Below are positions 42,629-51,472 of a DNA stretch of 64,000 nucleotides, one piece after another (within the stretch, counting starts at the first letter, position 1; every line of letters begins with the position of its first letter). This DNA is from Anaerosacchariphilus polymeriproducens. GTDB lineage: Bacteria > Bacillota > Clostridia > Lachnospirales > Lachnospiraceae. The translations under genes were made by a program, and so were the position numbers. The stretch lies in contig NZ_QRCT01000016.1 in assembly GCF_003363435.1 (NCBI RefSeq), positions 159,248-223,247 of the forward strand, in the 5' to 3' direction. The notes beneath the pieces are model-generated. The model ran no database searches. It had not been told where the DNA came from and saw nothing but the letters and a program-made list of their open reading frames with translations.

Positions 42629-43975
42629 TCATTTTTTAAATTCATTCTCAAGGGTTGCCTGAGATTCTTTCAATGCCTCTTTTACTTCCATACCATTTTC
42701 AAAAATATTGTTTAATGTGACCGTGCAAAATTCATTATTTATAGAAGGCCATTTTTCATCTGTCAAACTTCCAAGTGACCCTATATTATCTTTTATTTTA
42801 TTTAACGTATCAAATGGATAATTAGAAAAATATTTTACATATTGATTATCTGCGTTTTGAGTAATCTCAGTATCAGACCAAACCTCAGTATTTACCGGAT
42901 CAAATCCTAATACATTCCAAACTTCTTTGTTCGCTTCTTCAGACAATTTAATATAGGCCATGACCTCTGCTGCAAGATCTGCATGCTTTCCAGAAGCGAC
43001 AATTGCAGTACCTGTACCTCCGCCTCCAATAGAAGCAAATTCTTTGTCTGATGTTTTCCAAACTGGCGTTGGTGCAATCGCTACTTTCCCTGCTAAATCT
43101 GTCATGTAATTTACAAAACGTGAAGTATTCCAAAACGGCATGATCTGAACCGCATACTCACCATTGTTATAACAAGGATAAGCTTCTTCATTATCCGGCT
43201 GCCCCCCAGGTATTACAGAAAATGCACCTGTATCCTGCATTCCTTTTATGTACTCAAGTACTTCTGCCATAATTTCATTATTCACATTCAAACTACCATC
43301 TTCTTTTAAATAGTCTCCTCCTTTTTGGGCAAGCATTAAATTAATCATCCACTGTGCCGTCGTTTCAATCGTGGCAAAAGATTTTCCGGTAGCCTTATAA
43401 TATTTGACCCCTGCTTCTTTAAAGTCATCCCAGGTTTTAATATCTTCATAATTGATACCTGCAGTTTTCAATAAATCTGTATTGTAAAAAGCTACCGTTG
43501 CTCCAACATGAGTAGGAAGTCCGTAAATTTTTCCCTCTTTTGAATAAATATCAAGTCTTGACTTTACGATACTTTTTTTATAAGGTTCAATTACATCTGT
43601 CAAATCCCTAAGACCAACTTCACCTACCATAAATGCCGGAAATTTTCCAAGTTCAATATCTACGACATCAGGTGCTCCTTCTTTCGATTCCAATGCAAGT
43701 GATAATTTATTGTGCATATCATCATAAGACAAATTGCTTAATACCAATTTAACCTTCTTATCAGGATGCTCCTGATTCCATTTCTTTGCCATGTCTGTGT
43801 AGAATTTTTGATGAAATTCTATGAAAGTCCAGACTTTTAATGTTGTCACATCATCCCCTTCAACCTCCATTTCATTCGTCGCTACGGTCTCCCGTTTTGC
43901 ATCTTTCCCACACCCCATGAGAAATGCTGCTGTCATAGTTACACTTAATAATGCTGCTAATACTCTCCTTTTCAA
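42629..43975 (-). CDS. Carbohydrate-binding lipoprotein of the arabinoside importer
   Basis: Extracellular receptor of the SBP_bac_1 family. The start is a TTG at 43975 preceded by GGAGG seven bases away; the frame extends further upstream but without a ribosome site. The signal peptide LKRRVLAALLSVTMTAAFLMGC ends in a lipobox with Cys at about residue 22. The mature protein (~425 residues) shows LKVWTFIEFHQKFYTDMAKKWNQEHP, PDVVDIELGKFPAFM and IYGLPTHVGATVAFYNTDLL, typical of type I oligosaccharide receptors. Its position between GH127 and GH51 suggests arabinose-containing oligosaccharides as ligands. Confidence 0.92.
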   Translation of the reverse strand: MKRRVLAALLSVTMTAAFLMGCGKDAKRETVATNEMEVEGDDVTTLKVWTFIEFHQKFYTDMAKKWNQEHPDKKVKLVLSNLSYDDMHNKLSLALESKEGAPDVVDIELGKFPAFMVGEVGLRDLTDVIEPYKKSIVKSRLDIYSKEGKIYGLPTHVGATVAFYNTDLLKTAGINYEDIKTWDDFKEAGVKYYKATGKSFATIETTAQWMINLMLAQKGGDYLKEDGSLNVNNEIMAEVLEYIKGMQDTGAFSVIPGGQPDNEEAYPCYNNGEYAVQIMPFWNTSRFVNYMTDLAGKVAIAPTPVWKTSDKEFASIGGGGTGTAIVASGKHADLAAEVMAYIKLSEEANKEVWNVLGFDPVNTEVWSDTEITQNADNQYVKYFSNYPFDTLNKIKDNIGSLGSLTDEKWPSINNEFCTVTLNNIFENGMEVKEALKESQATLENEFKK

Positions 43976-44063
43976 ACCTTCTCCTCCAATCTTTAACCTA
44001 TTGACAGTTACTTCTATCAAATCAGATGACCAATTTTCCTAAACTCCCCATCTGCCTGATACA

Positions 44064-46028
44064 TTATAGTATTTCTTTCATCCAGACCATCATTTCTCCG
44101 CCTTTTCGATTTCCCCACGAATAATAAGGAACAGCTTTTAATTCAATGTCTTCAAATTCCACTTCCCTGGAAGCATAAAGTTCTTGTTCCTTCCAATTTG
44201 CTTTTGATATTTTCTTTCCTTTACAGGTAATTACACATATTCCATTCATTAATTCTGATTCAAAACGTTCCATTGGTTTCTGCTTTGTATCAATATAAAT
44301 AGATGCTAGATTTGTACCATTATCTACTTCCTCAAAACAATAAACAAAAGGTCCTTTCATAACAGCTACTTTACCCGCATCCTCTCGTACAGAGGGATTT
44401 GCACGTATGAACCTGGCTTTTGCATTATATTTTATCGTAATTGTTTCTTTTATAAAGCAATCTTCAATTTCCATGTAACCTTTCTCTATTTTGATACTCT
44501 CTAATTCTTTACCGCAACGAAAGACCTGGAAATCTCTAGCCTCACCCACAATCCGAAATGCAATTTTAATTTCTTTTTGTTCACCTGCTATTCTTTCTAT
44601 CGTAAATCTAATTAAACCGTCCTTTGGAAACTCACTTTCCATTTCTATCTGATATCTGTTTCCATTTAAATCTGCCGTTACCTGGTTACTTATATATAAA
44701 TTTACATAAAGTGAAGAATCATCGATACCATATATGTATTGACCTAAGGATGCCAGCGTTCTGGCTATATTCGGGGGACAACATGCAACTCCAAACCACT
44801 TTTGGCGCCTAGCTTTAATATGTTCTTTTGATGTACGTTCCAAACAATTGTCGGGCCATACTTCTAAAGGATTCACATAAAAAAAGCTCTTTCCATCCAT
44901 TCCAATACCAGATAAAACCGTATTGTATAAAGCTCTTTCAACAACATCATAATATCTTGCATCTCTTGTAATTTGAGCCATTCTCAGACCAAACAATGCT
45001 AAACCTATGGAAGCACAAGATTCTGAATAATTAGAATCGTTTGGAAGATCGTAATCTGTTGTAAATCTTTCCAATATACCAGAGGAACCGATTCCACCTG
45101 TTATATACATTCTCTTTTGAACAATATTATTCCAAAGATTCTGACACGCGCTTAAAAGCTCTTTATCGTTATATTCATAAGCTAAATCTACCATTGCACT
45201 ATACATATACACTGCCCTGACTGCATGCCCCTCAGCAGACTGCTGCTCCCTAACAGGTTGATGAGATTGAGAATATTTCACATCATAATTATGAAAGTCC
45301 GGAAAAATTTGTTTATAAGACTCTTTCTTTTCTTCCTGCAAAAAATAATTATCTCCTATACCACGCTGATCAATAAAATATTTTGCAGTTTCTAAGTATT
45401 TTAAGTTTTTAGTGACTCTGTATAATTTCACTAATGCCAATTCTATCTCCTGATGACCCGGATAACCATGGCATTGTCCTTTTAGGGGACCAAACTTCTC
45501 TGAAATCAAATCCGCTAACTTGGAGACAATTTTAATAAACTTATCCTTTCCTGTCGTCTGATAATAAGCTACAGCAGCTTCAATCATATGCCCTGCCGTA
45601 TATAATTCATGACCTTCTTTTAAATTTTTCCACTTTTGTTCAGGTTCTTTTATCGTAAAATATGTATTTAAATATCCATCCTTTTCTTGTGCCCTGCCTA
45701 TCAAATCGATTGTTTCATCTGCAATTCTTTCAAGTTCCTCATCCCTGTCACCTGCCAAAACATAAGCTACTGCTTCTAACCACTTTGCGATATCGGTATC
45801 TTGAAAGACTGCCCCTTGAAATTCACCTTTCATTTCTCCTGCCGCAATTTTAAAGTTACTTATACAATGACTCGGTTCTTCAATATCTTCCCTATCATTT
45901 AAAATGCCCCATTGATATGGAATAATGACATCTTTCACAAGACGGACATAATGTTTCCAAATTAAATCTTTAATTTGAATAGGATCTAAAGTTATACTTT
46001 CTAATTTTTTATAGTCACTATTTATCAT
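44064..46028 (-). CDS. GH127 beta-L-arabinofuranosidase
   Basis: A 654-residue (alpha/alpha)6-barrel enzyme of the DUF1680/GH127 family, HypBA1-like. Visible family segments are VIPYQWGILNDREDIEEPSHCISNFKIAAGE, GHPGHQEIELALVKLYRVT, VYMYSAMVDLAYEY, MYITGGIGSSGILERFTTDYDLPNDSNYSESCASIGL and WFGVACCPPNIARTLAS. The adjacent cysteines and the ESCAS glutamate match the zinc-thiolate active site described for GH127, where a cysteine is the nucleophile. There is no signal peptide, so it acts in the cytoplasm. It is the first gene of the operon and is flanked by two LacI operators. It would release beta-linked arabinofuranose, as found in hydroxyproline-rich glycoproteins. Confidence 0.92.
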   Translation of the reverse strand: MINSDYKKLESITLDPIQIKDLIWKHYVRLVKDVIIPYQWGILNDREDIEEPSHCISNFKIAAGEMKGEFQGAVFQDTDIAKWLEAVAYVLAGDRDEELERIADETIDLIGRAQEKDGYLNTYFTIKEPEQKWKNLKEGHELYTAGHMIEAAVAYYQTTGKDKFIKIVSKLADLISEKFGPLKGQCHGYPGHQEIELALVKLYRVTKNLKYLETAKYFIDQRGIGDNYFLQEEKKESYKQIFPDFHNYDVKYSQSHQPVREQQSAEGHAVRAVYMYSAMVDLAYEYNDKELLSACQNLWNNIVQKRMYITGGIGSSGILERFTTDYDLPNDSNYSESCASIGLALFGLRMAQITRDARYYDVVERALYNTVLSGIGMDGKSFFYVNPLEVWPDNCLERTSKEHIKARRQKWFGVACCPPNIARTLASLGQYIYGIDDSSLYVNLYISNQVTADLNGNRYQIEMESEFPKDGLIRFTIERIAGEQKEIKIAFRIVGEARDFQVFRCGKELESIKIEKGYMEIEDCFIKETITIKYNAKARFIRANPSVREDAGKVAVMKGPFVYCFEEVDNGTNLASIYIDTKQKPMERFESELMNGICVITCKGKKISKANWKEQELYASREVEFEDIELKAVPYYSWGNRKGGEMMVWMKEIL

Positions 46029-46049
46029 ATTTCTTTCCCCTTTGATTTT

Positions 46050-46064
46050 ATTAATCGTTTAACA
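46050..46064. promoter_or_regulatory. LacI-type operator 1, GH127 leader
   Basis: ATTAATCGTTTAACA shares the CGTTTAAC core with two other sites around this regulator. It lies about 20 bases upstream of the GH127 start, downstream of the promoter. Confidence 0.5.
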
Positions 46065-46177
46065 TATAAGTAGCAAAACTATATTTATCTTCTTTTTTTA
46101 TACGATTCATGTTACATTATCGACACTTTTTTATTGTTCGATTTAACTATAGTATCATTTTTACGTCTATTTACTTT

Positions 46178-46206
46178 GTTATAACACACTATCTTTTGTT
46201 TGTAAA
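46178..46206 (-). promoter_or_regulatory. Promoter of the GH127-ABC-GH51 operon
   Basis: On the minus strand the −35 TTTACA (46201-46206), 17-base spacer and −10 TATAAC (46178-46183). LacI operators lie on both sides, about 185 bases apart. The rest of 46029-46312 is AT-rich leader with no other feature seen. Confidence 0.6.
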
Positions 46207-46233
46207 GTATTTTTTCACAATATTAATACTTTT

Positions 46234-46248
46234 TTAAAACGTTTAACA
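46234..46248. promoter_or_regulatory. LacI-type operator 2, upstream of the GH127 promoter
   Basis: TTAAAACGTTTAACA, with palindromic core AAACGTTT. Together with operator 1 it brackets the promoter, an arrangement suited to repression by looping. Confidence 0.55.
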
Positions 46249-46311
46249 TGTCATTTTATACAATCTAATTGAAATGATAATTATTTCGGTGCCTAAAACT
46301 GCTTAAAACAT

Positions 46312-46358
46312 AAAAAAACTGCTCAATATCAAATTTGATTATATTGAGCAGTTTTTTT
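46312..46358 (-). terminator. Terminator of the arabinoside LacI gene
   Basis: AAAAAAACTGCTCAATAT (46312-46329) and its complement (46341-46358) form an 18-bp stem with T tracts; the LacI stop codon lies in its upstream arm. Confidence 0.85.
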
Positions 46359-47397
46359 AATTCATTAATTTTACTGATTTACGTAATAATTTTTCACACT
46401 TAACTTCAAATATACGTTCATTTTCTTGTAACGTTTTGTCACCTTCCAACATTTTAATCAAAACGTCACTTGCACAATAACCAATATCGTGAAGTGGCAG
46501 ATTCACAGTTGTCAGAGGTGGATGATAATAACTTGATAATTCACGGTTATCATATCCTGCTACAGAAATATCCTTACCAATTTCTAGTTTCAGTTCATCC
46601 AACCGATCATAAACACCACCTGCCATAATATCATTCATACAAAATATAGCAGTAATACTTTTATTAAGCAAAAAATCTACTTTATCATATCCAGAATGCC
46701 TCGTCCAATCCCCTTCACAGATCAAATCCGGATTATACAGAATTTGATTTTCAAACAAAGCTTTTTGATAGCCTTTCAATCTATTCTGGGCATGAATACT
46801 ATCACTTTTTCCTTTTATAACGCCTATCCTAGTATGTCCATTCTCAATAAGATGCTGCACGATTTGATAGGCTCCATCCACTTCATCTACAACTACAGAA
46901 GGAATCTTCGCACTTTTTGTATATCCATATGCCATCACGGCAGGAATCGATAAATTATCCGGTATACATTGGATCACGCGCTCGTGGGCTGCTACATAAA
47001 TAATTCCTTCCACCTGTTTTGACATTAATTTTCGTATTTCTTGCTGCACAACTTCAAAATAATCCTTACGATTATAATAACTATCTTCGTATTTCTTGAA
47101 TAATCTCAGGTTTGTTAGCAATATTTGATAATTTACTTCCTCACAATATTCTGTTATACCATCAATGATATCCGGAATACTGAAAATCGTCATATCCTCT
47201 GCAATTACACCAATACTTCTTGTATTTTTCATCTTTAAATTTTTAGCTACATGATTCGGGGTATAATCAAGTTCTTTAATTGCTTTTTTTACCATTTCTA
47301 TGGTTTTTTCACTTGCTCCCGGTTTTCCATTTAATATATTTGAAACGGTAGCCGTAGAAACATTACATGCTTTCGCAACTTCTTTAATTGTCGCCAT
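46357..47397 (-). CDS. LacI-family regulator of the arabinoside locus
   Basis: A 346-residue repressor. The N-terminal helix-turn-helix and hinge read ATIKEVAKACNVSTATVSNILNGKPGASEKTIEMVKKAIKELDYTPNHVAKNL. The rest is a periplasmic-binding-type sugar-sensing domain (SIGVIAEDMTIFSIPDIIDGI ... ISVAGYDNRELSSYYHPPLTTV). The ATG at 47397 follows GAGG by ten bases. It is transcribed toward GH127 and has its own terminator. Matching CGTTTAAC operators occur before its own gene and on both sides of the GH127 promoter, so autoregulation and control of the operon are likely. Confidence 0.93.
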   Translation of the reverse strand: MATIKEVAKACNVSTATVSNILNGKPGASEKTIEMVKKAIKELDYTPNHVAKNLKMKNTRSIGVIAEDMTIFSIPDIIDGITEYCEEVNYQILLTNLRLFKKYEDSYYNRKDYFEVVQQEIRKLMSKQVEGIIYVAAHERVIQCIPDNLSIPAVMAYGYTKSAKIPSVVVDEVDGAYQIVQHLIENGHTRIGVIKGKSDSIHAQNRLKGYQKALFENQILYNPDLICEGDWTRHSGYDKVDFLLNKSITAIFCMNDIMAGGVYDRLDELKLEIGKDISVAGYDNRELSSYYHPPLTTVNLPLHDIGYCASDVLIKMLEGDKTLQENERIFEVKCEKLLRKSVKLMN

Positions 47398-47437
47398 CTT
47401 ACTATTTCCTCTATCTTTAATATTTAACATATTTTAT

Positions 47438-47452
47438 ATAAAACGTTTAACC
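47438..47452. promoter_or_regulatory. LacI-type operator 3, in front of the lacI-like gene
   Basis: ATAAAACGTTTAACC lies just downstream of a minus-strand promoter, −35 TTGACA (47485-47490), 18-base spacer, −10 CACAAT (47461-47466). It matches operators 1 and 2 in the CGTTTAAC core. Confidence 0.55.
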
Positions 47453-47491
47453 TTATTGACATTGTGCCATAACAAGTGTCATTCTGTCAAT

Positions 47492-47537
47492 AAAAAACAA
47501 CAAGCTGACCTTTCATTCTAAGAAAGATCAGCTTGTT
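47492..47537 (-). terminator. Terminator of the GH5 mannanase gene
   Basis: AACAAGCTGA (47499-47508) pairs with TCAGCTTGTT (47528-47537), with an inner TTTC/GAAA helix, and is followed on the minus strand by GTTTTTT. It lies 38 bases after the mannanase stop. Confidence 0.85.
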
Positions 47538-47575
47538 CTAACTACTTAAACTACTTAAACATTATTTCATTTTTT

Positions 47576-48580
47576 CTATTTGAATACGGAACAAATTTGA
47601 GAAGTCGATTTCACTCCATTCGCACCAAATATGATACGTTGGCCAAACTCAGTAAGGTTTTTGCCTTCCCAATCTTTAGAAAGATCCAAAAAGCTTAAAT
47701 TACCACTATTTCCAGTCCATGACCATGCCTGCCAGCCAACACCTTTTTCTTGACAACATCTCATAATAGCATCTTCATCCACATCTCCGTTTGTATGGTA
47801 TCCACCAAATTCCGAAATAGACAAGCAAAGATTTTGGTTCAATACATTGCTTATATTGGAATAAACAGTATCTGCATTCCCTCCGGCGTATTCATACATA
47901 TGGATTGCGAACATTGTATTTCTTAAATTATCTGCATTCGCCACTTCCTTGCCATGATCAAAAATACTTTTTGGCTGCTGCCCCCAACCAGCACAATCTA
48001 CCATAATCGTATTTTTAATGCCTTCATTTCTTAAACTTCTAATTGCTGAAATGTAACCGTTTTTCCAATTGTTCCCGTCATCCCAAGTACCATACCACTC
48101 ATTTGCAATATTTAAGATTACATATTTTTCATTACCTATCAGAGCTCTTTTCATCTCTTTCCAATAATTAACTGTTTGATTAAGCTTATTAAAATCATCA
48201 CTACCGGTTGCATCATGAACTTCCAAAACAGCTATCATTTTGTACCTTTTGCAATATTCTACCAAGGTGTTTATTTCCTGTAGACTGGTTTTTCCCCACT
48301 GCTGTCCGTCTGATAATACAATACGGACACTGTTAAAACCTTTCGATGCAATTGCAGGAATCGCAGTTTGATACTTATCACGATACCATGCATGAGGATA
48401 ATTCACCCCTCTCATTACAAACGCTTTCCCATTCGCATCATAAAGTTTTGTTCCATTTACATGAAAACCAGGCTCAGCAGCCATAACAATATTGCCTTTT
48501 TCTGTTGACAAAAACCCCAAAAAGCTACTTACAGTAAATAGTATTGCTAAAACAAAACGTAACATCCCATTTTTACTCAT
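47576..48580 (-). CDS. Secreted GH5 endo-beta-1,4-mannanase
   Basis: Extracellular retaining mannanase that starts the breakdown of mannan. The 334-residue protein has a signal peptide (MLRFVLAILFTVSSFLGFLST, cleavage near AMAAEPGF). A single GH5 barrel resembling subfamily 8 follows: FHVNGTKLYDANGKAFVMRGVNYPHAW, FNSVRIVLSDGQQWG, the acid/base glutamate in ILNIANEWYGTWDD and the nucleophile in LSISEFGGYHTNGDVDED. No carbohydrate-binding module, SLH or sortase signal is present, so it should be free in the medium. It is alone in its unit between the mannan operon and the arabinoside LacI gene. In Roseburia the corresponding enzyme is GH26, so this is a different solution. Confidence 0.93.
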   Translation of the reverse strand: MSKNGMLRFVLAILFTVSSFLGFLSTEKGNIVMAAEPGFHVNGTKLYDANGKAFVMRGVNYPHAWYRDKYQTAIPAIASKGFNSVRIVLSDGQQWGKTSLQEINTLVEYCKRYKMIAVLEVHDATGSDDFNKLNQTVNYWKEMKRALIGNEKYVILNIANEWYGTWDDGNNWKNGYISAIRSLRNEGIKNTIMVDCAGWGQQPKSIFDHGKEVANADNLRNTMFAIHMYEYAGGNADTVYSNISNVLNQNLCLSISEFGGYHTNGDVDEDAIMRCCQEKGVGWQAWSWTGNSGNLSFLDLSKDWEGKNLTEFGQRIIFGANGVKSTSQICSVFK

Positions 48581-48768
48581 AAAATCATACCCTCTCTTTT
48601 AAGCTCATTTATAATACGTTTACAAGGTGTCATTTTGAATTATAAATGCAATACCCCCTTTCTTTATCAATTTATCCTTTGTAAATTAACCTCCTTTCAA
48701 TCGTTTTTAGCAAACCCCAATCTTATTTGATTTATCTATCGTAATGCTAAACCCCCTTTCGCATTAGA
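48581..48768. promoter_or_regulatory. Mannanase upstream region with a direct repeat and a LacI-like half-site
   Basis: AATGCAATACCCCCTTTC (48645-48662) recurs as AATGCTAAACCCCCTTTC (48743-48760), two mismatches, 98 bases apart. The second copy lies in a small hairpin TAATGC/GCATTA (48742-48766). AATACGTTTACAAG (48614-48627) resembles the CGTTTAAC operators but is imperfect. No clear terminator follows manA. Confidence 0.4.
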
Positions 48769-49734
48769 TTACTTTTTTATACCACTTTTTTCATAAGGAA
48801 TTGTTGTTAATAAAGCTTCACAATTTCCAGATATCTCGAATTCGCCGGTCGAAGCAGTAAGTAGAATACTATCCCCTTTTTCAAAAGAAACTTCCTCTGT
48901 ATTTACAATCGTTCCATTTCCATTAATCACCAAAATGTGTAGAAAAGAATCTTCATCTACCTTACCAAACATTTTCCGCATAAATTTCCCATCCAGAACC
49001 AGTTTATCTACTGTGAAATATTTACAGCTTCCCAAATGCGGTTCAAAAGAATCACTTCGAACTTTGGGATTGCGATTCGTTACCTCAAGAGCTTTTTCAA
49101 TATGCAGATCCCTTTGTTTCCCATCTGCACCTACACGCCCATAATCATATACCCGATACGTTACATTTGAATTTTGTTGTATCTCCGCCACTACAATATC
49201 CTTACCAATTGCATGAATCGTCCCGGCTTCTATAAAGAATACATCCCCTTTTTTTACCGGCACTTTATTCAAGACTTCAAGAAGCGTATCTTCCTTGATC
49301 CTTTTAGCGAATTCGTTCTTATCTATCTTCTTTGAAAATCCATAGTATAAAAAGGCTTCCTCAGAACAATCCACTACATACCACATTTCTGTTTTTCCAT
49401 TTTGTCCTTCATTCGATAACGCATACTCATCACTTGGATGAACCTGAATGGACAGATTATCTTTTGCATCTATAAATTTAATTAAGATCGGAAAGTTTTG
49501 GAACTGCATACAGTTTTTTCCGAGTATTTTCTTCCCTTCCCATTCTATATATTCCTGTAATGTCTTGCCTGCAAAACTGCCCTGTGAAATTATAGATTTT
49601 CCATCAACATGACAGGATAATTCCCATGATTCAGCCAGTACATCCCCATCAAACTTTTTATGATAATCTTGTTTCAAACGATTTCCGCCCCATATGTAAT
49701 CCTTATAACAAGGTGTCAGTTTAATAACAGCCAT
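48769..49734 (-). CDS. manA: Mannose-6-phosphate isomerase, class I
   Basis: Zinc enzyme that converts mannose 6-phosphate to fructose 6-phosphate, the exit of the mannan pathway into glycolysis. The 321-residue firmicute form shows YIWGGNRLKQDYHKK, LAESWELSCH, PILIKFIDAKDNLSIQVHPSD with the QVH zinc ligands, GKTEMWYVVDC and GTIHAIGKDIVVAEIQQNSNVTYRVYDYGR with the active-site His and Arg. GGAGG precedes the ATG. It is the last gene of the mannan operon, ten bases after the phosphohexomutase. Confidence 0.95.
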   Translation of the reverse strand: MAVIKLTPCYKDYIWGGNRLKQDYHKKFDGDVLAESWELSCHVDGKSIISQGSFAGKTLQEYIEWEGKKILGKNCMQFQNFPILIKFIDAKDNLSIQVHPSDEYALSNEGQNGKTEMWYVVDCSEEAFLYYGFSKKIDKNEFAKRIKEDTLLEVLNKVPVKKGDVFFIEAGTIHAIGKDIVVAEIQQNSNVTYRVYDYGRVGADGKQRDLHIEKALEVTNRNPKVRSDSFEPHLGSCKYFTVDKLVLDGKFMRKMFGKVDEDSFLHILVINGNGTIVNTEEVSFEKGDSILLTASTGEFEISGNCEALLTTIPYEKSGIKK

Positions 49735-49744
49735 ATGCTACCTC

Positions 49745-51472
49745 CTATTCACCCAAGGACAAAACGCCTTGTTTTAATTGCTCCAATTTTTTTTCGGAAT
49801 CTTCGAATCCGAATCCATTTACACCAAAATAATATTTGATCTTTGGTTCAGTTCCGGAAGGACGTACGCAAAACCAAGCATCATTCTCTAATTCATAGTA
49901 CAATACATTCGATTTTAACAATTTGATTTTTTCAGCTTTCCCATCACCGAGATACTTTTTTTCTCCCGTCAAAAAATCTGAGATACTTTTAACCTGATAC
50001 CCCCCTACTTCTTTAAGAGGGTTTTCTCTAAGAGAATCCAGTAAAGATTGTATCTGCACTGCCCCTTCTGCGCCTTTGAATGTCTTTGTATGCAAATCCT
50101 CCCGAAAGTAACCGTAGGTCTCATACATACGAATCATCTGATCCCACAACGTAATTCCCAAGTTTTTATAATAAGCTGCGGCTTCACACAATGTCATCAC
50201 CGCAACAACAGCATCCTTATCTCTTGCGTGCGTTCCTAAAAGACATCCATAACTTTCCTCAAAACCAAATTCAAATTCATATTTTTTGTTTTGCTCAAAT
50301 AACTTTATCTGTTCTCCAATATATTTAAATCCTGTTAATGTTTCAATTAACGTTGCCCCATATCTTTTAGCAATGGCATCTGCCATATTCGTAGTAACAA
50401 TAGTTTTAACCAATGCTCCCTTGGAAGACAATCTTCCTTTCTCTCTTTTCTGTGAAAATAGATATTCACAAATAAGTGCACCGGACATGTTGCCTGTAAA
50501 GGCTTTAAATTGGCCTGTTTTACTATCCTTGGCATATACTCCTAACCGATCCGCATCAGGATCTGTTGCCAGTATGATATCCGCATCAACTTTCTTTGCC
50601 AACTCGAGAGCCAGTTTGAATACTTCTTTATCTTCTGGATTGGGATATTTTACAGTTGAAAAATTCTCATCCGGCATTTCCTGTTCAGGTACTACATAAA
50701 CATGTTCAAAACCCAGCTCTTTGAGAATTCTTCTTACTGGCACATTTCCTGTTCCATGAATTGGAGTGTAAACAATTTTTAGTTTTTTTCCTACTTGTTC
50801 TACTAAATCGGGATTTATTACCAGCCTTTTCAAAGCCTGCATATATAAGGAATCGATTTCATTACCTATGAAAATTAGCAAACCCGAATCCAAAGCTTCA
50901 TTTTTATCTATTATTTTTACTGTTTTATAATCATTCACCTTATTTACTTCTGCAATAATTTCAACATCTTTGGGATACGTTATCTGAGCCCCATCCTCCC
51001 AATAAACTTTATAGCCATTATATTCTGGCGGATTATGACTTGCTGTAATGACGATACCTGCAATACACCCAAGATGGCGTACTGCAAACGATAATTCCGG
51101 TGTTGGCCTCAATTCTTCAAACAAATAGACCTTAATTCCATTTCCCGCAAGACATAGAGCCGCTTCCATAGCAAACTCAGAAGACATTCTCCTAGAGTCA
51201 AAGGCTATGGCCACACTTTTCTCTTCTTTTTCCTGCTTCAAAATATAATTTGCCAAGCCCTGAGTCGCTTTGCGAACCGTATAAATATTTATCCTATTAG
51301 TTCCGGCTCCTATGATTCCTCTAAGCCCACCTGTTCCAAATTCTAAGTCTTTATAAAACCGGTCTTGAATTTCTTCCTGCTGTCCTTTTAAGCCTAACAA
51401 TTCTTTTCGGTCTTCTTCCTCAAAATATTCATCAAAACACCAGTTTTCATACTCTTTTATGTAATCCTTCAT
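49745..51472 (-). CDS. Phosphomannomutase/phosphoglucomutase
   Basis: Alpha-phosphohexomutase of 575 residues. It converts mannose 1-phosphate (from the GH130 phosphorylases) to mannose 6-phosphate, and probably glucose 1-phosphate likewise. The phosphoserine loop is IVITASHNPPEYNGYK, the metal-binding loop is LATDPDADRLGV, the sugar-binding loop GFEESYG and the phosphate-binding loop RPSGTEPKIKYYFG; all four are intact. The start overlaps the GH1 stop by four bases (ATGA). The context points to the phosphomannomutase role. Confidence 0.94.
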   Translation of the reverse strand: MKDYIKEYENWCFDEYFEEEDRKELLGLKGQQEEIQDRFYKDLEFGTGGLRGIIGAGTNRINIYTVRKATQGLANYILKQEKEEKSVAIAFDSRRMSSEFAMEAALCLAGNGIKVYLFEELRPTPELSFAVRHLGCIAGIVITASHNPPEYNGYKVYWEDGAQITYPKDVEIIAEVNKVNDYKTVKIIDKNEALDSGLLIFIGNEIDSLYMQALKRLVINPDLVEQVGKKLKIVYTPIHGTGNVPVRRILKELGFEHVYVVPEQEMPDENFSTVKYPNPEDKEVFKLALELAKKVDADIILATDPDADRLGVYAKDSKTGQFKAFTGNMSGALICEYLFSQKREKGRLSSKGALVKTIVTTNMADAIAKRYGATLIETLTGFKYIGEQIKLFEQNKKYEFEFGFEESYGCLLGTHARDKDAVVAVMTLCEAAAYYKNLGITLWDQMIRMYETYGYFREDLHTKTFKGAEGAVQIQSLLDSLRENPLKEVGGYQVKSISDFLTGEKKYLGDGKAEKIKLLKSNVLYYELENDAWFCVRPSGTEPKIKYYFGVNGFGFEDSEKKLEQLKQGVLSLGE

